Below are positions 53,346 through 60,252 of a stretch of DNA of 64,000 nt, one piece after another (within the stretch, counting starts at the first letter, position 1; every line of letters begins with the position of its first letter). This stretch comes from Paenibacillus arenilitoris (GTDB lineage Bacteria; Bacillota; Bacilli; Paenibacillales; Paenibacillaceae): positions 62,001 to 126,000 of the forward strand of contig NZ_JACXIY010000013.1 of assembly GCF_014705655.1 (NCBI RefSeq). The letters run 5' to 3'. The translations under genes were made by a program, and so were the position numbers. Under the pieces are notes generated by a model. It was not told where the DNA came from and searched no databases. It saw only the letters and a list, made by a program, of their open reading frames with translations.

Positions 53346-54830
53346 ATGAGCAGACCGAACAAACCGAACATTGTTCTCATTACGACCGATTCCCAGCGCT
53401 GGGATACACTGCGATGCATGGGAAGCCCCTTCGCGCTCTCCCCGCATCTGGACCGGCTGGCGGAGGAAGGCGTGCTCTTCGAGCAGGCGCATACGTCGTC
53501 GCCCGTCTGCACGGCGGCCCGGTGCAGCCTGATGACCGGGCTTCATACGCCGATCCACGGCTGCATCGAGAACGGGATCGGGCGCAGGCAGCCGCTGCCG
53601 ATGTTCACCGATGCGCTCAAGGAGGCAGGCTACCGTAATCTCATGATCGGCAAAACGCATTTCGGCCCCGTTCCGCCTTCTTTCGACGTCGTCCACGCGG
53701 TGAGCGAGAAGTCGAACGACGCCGACGATGCGTACGCGAGGTACATTCGTCCGCTCGGGTATTCGAGGGTGTCGGACCACCCGAACGAGATTCCCGAGGA
53801 GCGGTTCATGGAAGCCTTCCTGGCGGATACCGCGATCGCGGAGATGGAGAAAAGCTTGGCCGAGCATGGGGATCAGCCGTTCTTCGCTTACTGCTCCCTC
53901 GTCAGTCCCCATGAGCCGTTCGATCCGCCGGGCCGGTTCATGCGGGCGATGGACGACGCGCAGCTTCCCCCGATCAATTACTCGCCGGGAGAGATGGCCG
54001 CCTTCCCGGAGCAGTTAAAAGTCATGCTGGGTATGACGGGCGCCGGTCCGGACAAGCCGGCCGAGCTTAAGCATTTCACGGAGAAGGATGGCGTGACGAA
54101 TGCCGAAGCATTGGCCGAAGAGGTGGACGGCATACGCAAGCGGTATTACGGCTTGGCCGCCTATTGCGATGAGCAAATCGGGAGACTGATCGCCTTTTTG
54201 GATAGGGCCGGCATCCGGGAGAGGACGCTGGTCATCTTCTCGTCGGATCACGGGCTGCAAATGTTTGACCATGGCTTTAACGACAAGCATAATTATTACG
54301 ACGCCTCATGGCGGGTTCCGTTCATCATGAGCATGCCGGGCACTTTGCCTTCCGGGGAACGCAGGGATTTCGCGATCTGGAACGATATTCCGGCCACGAT
54401 CCTGGGGGCTGCCGGGACGGCAAGTCCCTATATCCAAGGGTTCGACCTGTTCACGCCGCTTGCAGCAGGCTTGCCTTCCCCGCGGCGCTGCGCGGTGGGC
54501 AGCTTGTATAAATCGGCGGCACTGGCGACGAAGCGATGGAAGCTCGAGTATTATTTCGAGGAACGGCGTGGCCGAATGTTCGACCGGCGGCAGGATCCGC
54601 ACGAGCAGCGGGACGTGTACGACGATCCCGCGCATCGCGGCGTTCGCGGCGAGCTGCTGACGGCGCTGCTGCACTGGCGCTCGGACATCTCGGACGTGCA
54701 GCATCTCGTCGAGACGACGCGGGGCGGCGGTCCCGTCGCCAGAAGGCTCGCTCCCCGTACGCTTGCGATGCGGGGGACGGATGCGGAGGAACGGCTGAAT
54801 GAATGGGCGGAGCGGTTGGACTCTTATTAA
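53346..54830 (+). CDS. Formylglycine-type sulfatase 4 with CTAAR motif
   Basis: This 494-residue protein has NIVLITTDSQRWDTLRCMGS, active site CTAARCSLMTG with C55, 'GKTHFGPVPPSFD', 'VIFSSDHGLQMFDHGFNDKHNYYD', and 'RMFDRRQDPHEQRDVYDD'. The proline normally following the modified cysteine by one residue is Ala here. In the known families CxPxR suits the aerobic enzyme FGE, whereas CxAxR is the form handled by radical-SAM anSME. The ATG at 53346 follows AAGGAGG. An in-frame ATG at 53286 would overlap sulfatase 3 and has no ribosome site. Confidence 0.92.
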   Translation: MSRPNKPNIVLITTDSQRWDTLRCMGSPFALSPHLDRLAEEGVLFEQAHTSSPVCTAARCSLMTGLHTPIHGCIENGIGRRQPLPMFTDALKEAGYRNLMIGKTHFGPVPPSFDVVHAVSEKSNDADDAYARYIRPLGYSRVSDHPNEIPEERFMEAFLADTAIAEMEKSLAEHGDQPFFAYCSLVSPHEPFDPPGRFMRAMDDAQLPPINYSPGEMAAFPEQLKVMLGMTGAGPDKPAELKHFTEKDGVTNAEALAEEVDGIRKRYYGLAAYCDEQIGRLIAFLDRAGIRERTLVIFSSDHGLQMFDHGFNDKHNYYDASWRVPFIMSMPGTLPSGERRDFAIWNDIPATILGAAGTASPYIQGFDLFTPLAAGLPSPRRCAVGSLYKSAALATKRWKLEYYFEERRGRMFDRRQDPHEQRDVYDDPAHRGVRGELLTALLHWRSDISDVQHLVETTRGGGPVARRLAPRTLAMRGTDAEERLNEWAERLDSY

Positions 54831-54859
54831 TCGATTAGGTTGAGGAAGGAGCGATGGAC

Positions 54860-55843
54860 ATGGAGACAAGGCTGTACGCGAATCCGCTTGACATCAAGCA
54901 GATCGGCGATCCTTACATTCTGAAAGCGTCGGACGGCAAGTATTATTGCTACCCCACTTCCGGGAGCAGAGGCGAGGGCTTCCATGCCTGGTCCTCCGAC
55001 GATCTGGTGAACTGGACCCCGGAAGGCTTCGTCTACGAGAGAGCGGCCAATAAGCTTGCTTGGGGGTACCGGCAGTTCTGGGCGCCGGAGGTCATCGAGC
55101 GAAACGGGAAGTTCTACATGTACTACACGGCAAGATGGGAGGAGAAGGACTCGCTCCGCATCGGCGTCGCGATCGCCGATCGTCCGGCCGGACCGTTCAT
55201 CGACGTCTACGACAAGCCGATGTTCGACTTCGGTTATGCCGCGATCGACGCCCATATTTTGACGGATGACGACGGCCGATCGTATTTGTACTATTCGCGG
55301 GATTGCTCCGAGCATATCGTGGACGGCAGGCACGAGAGCCATATATACGGCTTCGAGCTTACCGACGACCTGCTGCAGCCGAAGCAGGAGGGCATTCCGC
55401 TGCTGAAGCCGGATCAGGAATGGGAGTTCAAGTCGGGGGAGGAGTGGCGCTGGAACGAGGGGCCGTTCGTCCTGAAGCGCGATGGACTCTATTATCTGAT
55501 GTACTCCGCGAACTGCTTCGCGCACCGCGATTATTCCGTCGGGTATGCGACGTCGACCGAGCCGCTCGGTCCGTTCGCGAAGTATGCGAATAATCCGGTG
55601 CTGTTCACGGATAACGCCGATATCTCGGGCCCGGGCCATCACAGCGTCATCCGCTCGCCGGACGATTCGGAGCTGTTTATCGTCTACCATACCCATACGG
55701 ACCCGGCGAAGGGCGGCGGAGACCGTCAAGTGTGCATCGACAGGATGACGTTCCGCGAGGACGGCTCGATCGCCGTCTCCGGGCCGACGCTCACCCCGCA
55801 GCCCTATCCGTCGGCAAGCGGGCGCGGCCCAATGCAAGGGTAG
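54860..55843 (+). CDS. Glycoside hydrolase family 43 enzyme
   Basis: This 327-residue five-bladed beta-propeller has the GH43 triad visible: general base D17 in IGDPYI, pKa modulator D130 in IDAHIL and general acid E200 in WNEGPF. 'FWAPEVIERNGKFYMYY' and 'GPGHHSVIRSPDD' are further family marks. It has no signal peptide, so it acts inside the cell. GH43 members remove arabinose, xylose or galactose units. The subfamily cannot be named by eye. The ATG at 54860 has AAGGAG 8 nt upstream, whereas the ATG at 54854 is only 2 nt away. It ends the sulfatase 3-4 operon and marks the target as a sulfated, branched polysaccharide. Confidence 0.9.
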   Translation: METRLYANPLDIKQIGDPYILKASDGKYYCYPTSGSRGEGFHAWSSDDLVNWTPEGFVYERAANKLAWGYRQFWAPEVIERNGKFYMYYTARWEEKDSLRIGVAIADRPAGPFIDVYDKPMFDFGYAAIDAHILTDDDGRSYLYYSRDCSEHIVDGRHESHIYGFELTDDLLQPKQEGIPLLKPDQEWEFKSGEEWRWNEGPFVLKRDGLYYLMYSANCFAHRDYSVGYATSTEPLGPFAKYANNPVLFTDNADISGPGHHSVIRSPDDSELFIVYHTHTDPAKGGGDRQVCIDRMTFREDGSIAVSGPTLTPQPYPSASGRGPMQG

Positions 55844-55879
55844 GGGGACATCATCGGAAGAAGGAGTCTCGCGCCTAAG

Positions 55880-56041
55880 CCGCAGCGATCGGACCGCAGG
55901 CGAGGCGCCAGGTGCCGATGCAGCCGCGATCAGGCCTAAGGCGGGCGTTGCAAGCTGAAGCCGCCGAGATCGGACCGCCGTCGAGGCGCCGGATGCCGAT
56001 GCAGCCGCGATCGGACCACAGGCGGGCGTCGCAAGCTGAAG
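55880..56041 (+). repeat. Two tandem 81-bp units
   Basis: Units 55880-55960 and 55961-56041 match closely: each contains GATCGGACCG, GAGGCGCC, TGCCGATGCAGCCGCGATC and GCAAGCTGAAG. The second runs straight into copy C of the palindromic element. The 81-bp length (27 codons) keeps spurious frames open, but no ribosome site or protein signature supports coding. Confidence 0.8.
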
Positions 56042-56325
56042 CCTGCGGAAGTGCAGGCTTTTTGGCGCTTCATGCGTGCAGCGGAGCAAATGCCTGCGAA
56101 TGTGCATCTTTTCTCGTTTGGCAAGCAAGAATGGGGGCTTACGTCCCAAAATGCCTGCACCAATGCAGGCATTTCTTCCGGCTGCCCAATTGATGGCTAC
56201 AAGGCTGCACTATTGCAGGCTTTTCGCTTAGCTAAGACTCACGGATACGCAGCCCATTCGCAGGCTTTTCGCTTGGCTAGTCACTTGGTTGCGCAGGCGG
56301 TGGATGGCACCTCCATTCACCAAGG
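56041..56325 (+). repeat. Palindrome-rich intergenic element, copy C
   Basis: About 285 bp: GCCTGCGGAAGTGCAGGC (56041-56058), CCTGCGAATGTGCATCTTTT (56093-56112), CCTGCACCAATGCAGG (56154-56169) and CTGCACTATTGCAGG (56205-56219). The last hairpin with its GCTTTTCGCTTGGCTAG tail is then duplicated (56249-56280). The tail CTCCATTCACCAAGG (56311-56325) agrees with copy A. With the 81-bp repeats it fills the 573-nt gap 55844-56416. Confidence 0.8.
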
Positions 56326-56350
56326 TAAGGTTTCTTTTGTTTGACAAATG

Positions 56351-56405
56351 AAAAAGGAGCGTCCCTCCGTCATCTAGCGATGACTTATGGGGCGCTCTAC
56401 TTTTT
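56351..56405 (-). terminator. Terminator of the minus-strand AraC gene (bidirectional)
   Basis: GAGCGTCCC (56357-56365) pairs with GGGGCGCTC (56389-56397), with an inner stem GTCAT/ATGAC. On the minus strand the stem is followed by CTTTTTC, and on the plus strand by TACTTTTTG. It lies 12 nt past the AraC stop. Confidence 0.8.
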
Positions 56406-56416
56406 GCATGCTCGCG

Positions 56417-57307
56417 TCAGACGCTCCAGTTCGCTTTTTTCCGGTACTGGGCGGGCGTCGCACCGATCTTTCGCTTAAACAGGCTGATGAAATGGCTAAC
56501 ATCGTCGAAGCCTACCGCGGCGGCGATTTCCAGGAGCGTCTGGTTCGACGTGATGAGCAGCTGCTTCGCTTTGGTCAGTCTCGTATGAAGGACGTACTGA
56601 TAAGGCGACATATGCAGCGACCTGCGAAAAATCGCCCGCAAATGCCCTTCGCTGAGACACGCGTAGCGCGCTATCTCCTTGGCGGTGAGCGGGGCGGCAT
56701 AATGCGCTTGGATAAAGCTGCAAATTCGGAACAGGCGCTCGTCCGTCCGCGGTTCCGGCTCGGCCATGAAGGGCTGAACGATCCGATTCAGGCCGGCGAG
56801 CCACGCGCCGTAGCGGGCTCCCCATTCCAAATATTCCGTCGCGCTCGAGGCGGCGGCCAGCGCAGCGGCATCGCTCGCGGGGGAGCGAAGCTGCAAGGCG
56901 TATCTCCGGGCAAGCTGCCGCCATAGCTCGAGCCAGGGGACCAGCTCCTCCCGGCCGTCCGGGCGCATCCGGATCGGAATGCCGTAGAGTTCGGGCCATT
57001 CCCGCGCGCCGATCGTGAATTGCAGGCCAAGCGACAAATAATGAAACGGCCGGGACGGACCCTTCGTCTCCGCGTGCCTCGTCGTGATGACGGATTGGTT
57101 CGGCAGCACGAGCAGATCCCCGGGCTGGAGAAGAAGCTGCTCATCCCGGACATGAAGCGCACGGTACCCGTCAAGGATATGCCAGATAGTCATAGCCGGA
57201 ATTTGATACTCGGTAAAATTCCAATCCGGCGCCCGTTCCCATTCGAAGGCAAAATAAAACTGGTTCTGCAAGCTGTCCGCCAAGGACGGATAAAGGCCTG
57301 GCAGCAT
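56417..57307 (-). CDS. Cupin-type AraC-family transcriptional regulator
   Basis: This 296-residue soluble regulator has an N-terminal cupin sugar-sensing half ('IPAMTIWHILDGYRALHV', 'LQPGDLLVLPNQ'). A C-terminal AraC double helix-turn-helix covers about 190-290 (CLSEGHLRAIFRRSLH, DVSHFISLFKRKIGATPAQYRKK). It is divergently arranged with sulfatase 5 across a 126-nt gap, the usual layout for a local regulator and its target. It is the third kind of AraC control in this locus, beside the two membrane-bound ones. Confidence 0.9.
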   Translation of the reverse strand: MLPGLYPSLADSLQNQFYFAFEWERAPDWNFTEYQIPAMTIWHILDGYRALHVRDEQLLLQPGDLLVLPNQSVITTRHAETKGPSRPFHYLSLGLQFTIGAREWPELYGIPIRMRPDGREELVPWLELWRQLARRYALQLRSPASDAAALAAASSATEYLEWGARYGAWLAGLNRIVQPFMAEPEPRTDERLFRICSFIQAHYAAPLTAKEIARYACLSEGHLRAIFRRSLHMSPYQYVLHTRLTKAKQLLITSNQTLLEIAAAVGFDDVSHFISLFKRKIGATPAQYRKKANWSV

Positions 57308-57350
57308 GGCGGTCCGTACGCTCCTTTCCTCGGTATCTCCGTTTTGTTCT

Positions 57351-57400
57351 ATTATATCTTCGTTTGCGCCCTAAGAAAAACCGACTGGGCGCCCTATAAT
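57351..57400. promoter_or_regulatory. Divergent promoter region with inverted repeat
   Basis: On the plus strand a TATAAT (57395-57400) stands 34 nt before sulfatase 5 but has no -35 match at 17 bp. Directly upstream lies the inverted repeat GCGCCC (57366-57371) / GGGCGC (57387-57392). On the minus strand TATAAT (57356-57351) serves the AraC gene. Absence of a -35 fits an activator-dependent promoter. Confidence 0.45.
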
Positions 57401-57433
57401 GGAACTATCATACGGATGCGAGGAGTGGGAAGG

Positions 57434-58801
57434 ATGTCCAATCTTAATCAGCAGTGCAAACAACCGAACGTCATCGTCTTTTTTACGGATCAGCAGCGGT
57501 GGGACACGACGGGCGCGCATGGGAACCCGTTAGGCTTAACGCCGAACTTCGACCGGATCGCCCGGGAAGGGACCCATCTGTATCATACATTTACGTGCCA
57601 GCCGGTCTGCGGACCGGCGAGGTCCTGCCTGCAAACGGGGAAATACGCCACGACGACCGGCTGTTACCGCAACGGCATCCCGCTGCCGCGGGATGAGAAG
57701 GCGCTGGCCCATTATTTCAAGGAGAACGGCTATCAGACCGGTTATATCGGCAAGTGGCACTTAAGCGGACGCGAGCCGGTCCCGGCCGAAGAAAGAGGCG
57801 GTTATGAATATTGGCTGGCGTCCAATGTATTGGAGTTTTCTTCGGACGCCTACGATACCGTGCTATACGATGAGGACTGCCGGCCGGTCAAGCTGCCGGG
57901 CTACCGCGTCGATGCCCAGACGGATGCCGCGATCCGTTTCATTGATCGGTACCAGGAGCAGCCGTTCTTCTTGTTCCTGTCTTACCTGGAGCCGCATCAT
58001 CAGAACCATACGGATAACTACCCCGCGCCTGACGGCTACGAGGGCAACTATATCGACGGCTGGATGCCGCCCGATCTGAAGAAGTTCGGCGGAACCGCTC
58101 CTCAGCATCTTCCGGGGTATTACGGCATGGTGAAGCGGCTGGACGAGGCGCTCGGCAGGCTGATGGACGCATTGAAGAGCCTGAATAAGCTCGAAGACAC
58201 GATCATTCTGTTCACGTCCGACCACGGCAATCACTTCAAAACGCGCAACGGCGAGTACAAACGCTCGGCGCATGAAGCTTCGATTCGCGTTCCGACGGCG
58301 CTTTACGGCCCCGGCTTCATGCAGGGAGGACAAGTCCGAAGCTTGGTGAGCCTGCTCGATCTCCCGCCGACCCTGCTGGACGCGGCCGGCATCGAGGTGC
58401 CCGCCGGCATGCAGGGAAGATCGGTTATGCCGCTGGTACGCAGGGAGGCGACGGTTTGGCCTGGCGAGGTCTTCCTGCAAATCAGCGAATCCCAGGTCGG
58501 ACGGGCCATCCGGACCGAGCGGTGGAAGTACGCCGTCGTCGCGGCGGACAAGGACGGCTGGAACGACTCCGGTTCGGATCGGTACCGGGAGGATGTGTTG
58601 TACGATTTGCAGGCGGACCCGTATGAGCAGACGAACCTGGCCGGCATGGAATCGTATCGGAGCGTTGCGGATCACTTGAAGGAACGGCTGATCGCCAGAA
58701 TGGCCGAGGCGGGCGAGCGGCCGCCGGTCATCGAGCCGGCAGAGCCGGTCTCCGCGGGAGCGAGACGGGTTTCTGTGGAGGAGCTGAGGGTGAAGGTATA
58801 A
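57434..58801 (+). CDS. Formylglycine-type sulfatase 5
   Basis: This 455-residue sulfatase has NVIVFFTDQQRWDTTGAHGN, active site CGPARSCLQTG with C59, 'GYIGKWHLSG', 'LFLSYLEPHHQNHTDNYPAPDGYEGNY', 'ILFTSDHGNHFKTRNGEYKRSAHEASIRVPT' and C-terminal 'VLYDLQADPYEQTNL'. It has no signal peptide. The ATG at 57434 has AGGAG 8 nt upstream, and an ATG at 57416 is in frame without a site. It stands apart from the other sulfatases with its own AraC regulator and so may act on a different linkage. Confidence 0.9.
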   Translation: MSNLNQQCKQPNVIVFFTDQQRWDTTGAHGNPLGLTPNFDRIAREGTHLYHTFTCQPVCGPARSCLQTGKYATTTGCYRNGIPLPRDEKALAHYFKENGYQTGYIGKWHLSGREPVPAEERGGYEYWLASNVLEFSSDAYDTVLYDEDCRPVKLPGYRVDAQTDAAIRFIDRYQEQPFFLFLSYLEPHHQNHTDNYPAPDGYEGNYIDGWMPPDLKKFGGTAPQHLPGYYGMVKRLDEALGRLMDALKSLNKLEDTIILFTSDHGNHFKTRNGEYKRSAHEASIRVPTALYGPGFMQGGQVRSLVSLLDLPPTLLDAAGIEVPAGMQGRSVMPLVRREATVWPGEVFLQISESQVGRAIRTERWKYAVVAADKDGWNDSGSDRYREDVLYDLQADPYEQTNLAGMESYRSVADHLKERLIARMAEAGERPPVIEPAEPVSAGARRVSVEELRVKV

Positions 58802-58897
58802 AAGATTCCGTAGACTCTTGCCCATTTTGCTTTCCTCCAGCTAGGCAGCCGCATAGGATAAATGGTCAATAAGAAACTTACCGAGAGGAGCATGAAT

Positions 58898-59461
58898 ATG
58901 CATCCTAAAACATCCTATGACCATCGAGGCCATAATCCGATGCAATGCAACTGGAATAACAAATGGAGTTATGATTGGAATCTCCATTATTACCATTGGA
59001 ACAATCGCAGCTATAATCCTTATTATGGAGACATGACATTGCAGGACTATGGAACGAGACCATTTGTAGTGAATATTGACCGCGCAACCAAGCAAAACAA
59101 CAATTACCGCACTGCTTTATGGACGGGGAAATATTTTCAGGTGACTTTGATGAGCATTAATGTGGGCGAAGACATTGGTTTGGAAGTTCATCCGACAACT
59201 GACCAGTTCATACGGATTGAAGAAGGTCAGGGATTTGTTCAAATGGGTGACCGAAGAGATTACCTGGATTTTCAAGCAATGGCGTATGATGACTATGCAA
59301 TTATGATACCTGCCGGAAAATGGCACAATATAACCAATACAGGCAATCGCCCTCTTAAAGTTTACGTTATCTACGCCCCACCCGAGCATCCATACGGTAC
59401 AGTTCATGAAACGAAAGCAATCGCTCAAGGAACGAGGCAAGTTAATTTAGCCTTAGAGTAA
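58898..59461 (+). CDS. Cupin-domain protein with aromatic/Asn/His-rich N-terminus
   Basis: This 187-residue protein opens with about 45 residues dominated by Trp, Tyr, Asn and His (NWNNKWSYDWNLHYYHWNNR). A single cupin follows ('DIGLEVHPTTDQFIRIEEGQG' with metal-type His/Glu, 'IMIPAGKWHNITNTGNRPLKVYVIYAPPEHPYG'). Such N-terminal extensions are seen on spore-coat-type proteins, so a spore surface role is possible. The ATG at 58898 has GAGAGGAG 7 nt upstream, while ATGs at 58862 and 58892 are worse placed. The gene is visibly AT-richer than both neighbours, which hints at separate acquisition. It is not linked to the sulfatase genes by an operon. Confidence 0.8.
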   Translation: MHPKTSYDHRGHNPMQCNWNNKWSYDWNLHYYHWNNRSYNPYYGDMTLQDYGTRPFVVNIDRATKQNNNYRTALWTGKYFQVTLMSINVGEDIGLEVHPTTDQFIRIEEGQGFVQMGDRRDYLDFQAMAYDDYAIMIPAGKWHNITNTGNRPLKVYVIYAPPEHPYGTVHETKAIAQGTRQVNLALE

Positions 59462-59577
59462 GCCATTAAAAACGTTAGGCTTGTTATCCCATCGTAGCCG
59501 CTTGTTGTGACATCTCCACGGAACATGGTAACCTTTCAATAGATACCTAAGGAGGGACAAGAACAAGGGGCCGAGCC

Positions 59578-60252
59578 ATGAAGAAAACGATACTTATTGT
59601 AGAAGACCAGCAAGTGCTGCGGGAGATCATGAAGGAATATTTGGTTGACGAAGGATACGAGGTGCTGGAAGCGGGCGACGGGATCGAGGCGCTGGCGCTG
59701 TTCCAAGAGCATGACGTGCATCTGGTCATTCTGGACGTTATGCTGCCGGAGCTGGACGGGTGGTCGGTATGCCGGCGGATTCGCAAAGCGTCGGACGTCC
59801 CGATCCTTATGCTGACAGCGCGCTCGGACGAGGACGATACGCTGCTTGGCTTCGAGCTTGGCGCCGACGATTACGTCGTGAAGCCGTGCAGCCCTCCCAT
59901 CCTGCTGGCGCGAGCGAAGCGGCTGCTGGAACACCGGCGGATGAGCACTGAGGGAGAGCGGCTGACCGGAGGCGGGATTACGATTCACTTGCCGTCCCGG
60001 TCGGTCTCGATCGAGGGGACGATCTGCGAACTTACGCATACGGAGCTCGAAATTTTGGCTTATCTGATGAAGAACAAAGGAAACGTCCTTAACCGGGAGC
60101 AGCTCATCACCAAAATTTGGGGCTACGACTTCGACGGCGACGAGCGCACGCTCAGCAGCCATATTCGCAATCTGCGCGCCAAGCTGGGCGAGCATGCGAA
60201 GCTGATCGTCACCGTCGTCCGTGCCGGCTACAAATTCGAGGACCGGGCATGA
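59578..60252 (+). CDS. OmpR/PhoB-type response regulator
   Basis: This 224-residue protein has a receiver with TILIVEDQQ and phosphoacceptor D53 in VILDVMLPELDG, switch lysine in DDYVVKPCSP, and a winged-helix DNA-binding domain (ICELTHTELEILAYLMKNKGNVLNREQLI ... RTLSSHIRNLRAKLG). It is coupled to the kinase by an ATGA overlap. The 11-bp-spaced TGCAC repeats at 62109-62141 are the best candidate target in the window. Confidence 0.93.
   Translation: MKKTILIVEDQQVLREIMKEYLVDEGYEVLEAGDGIEALALFQEHDVHLVILDVMLPELDGWSVCRRIRKASDVPILMLTARSDEDDTLLGFELGADDYVVKPCSPPILLARAKRLLEHRRMSTEGERLTGGGITIHLPSRSVSIEGTICELTHTELEILAYLMKNKGNVLNREQLITKIWGYDFDGDERTLSSHIRNLRAKLGEHAKLIVTVVRAGYKFEDRA

Noticed and set aside
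55912..56193. Open frame over the 81-bp tandem units and copy C
   Set aside because: The unit length is a multiple of three, so frames stay open by chance; no protein signature or ribosome site.
43461..56325. CRISPR-like interpretation of the hairpin elements
   Set aside because: The palindromes are irregularly spaced, differ from each other, are not separated by uniform spacers and have no cas genes nearby.
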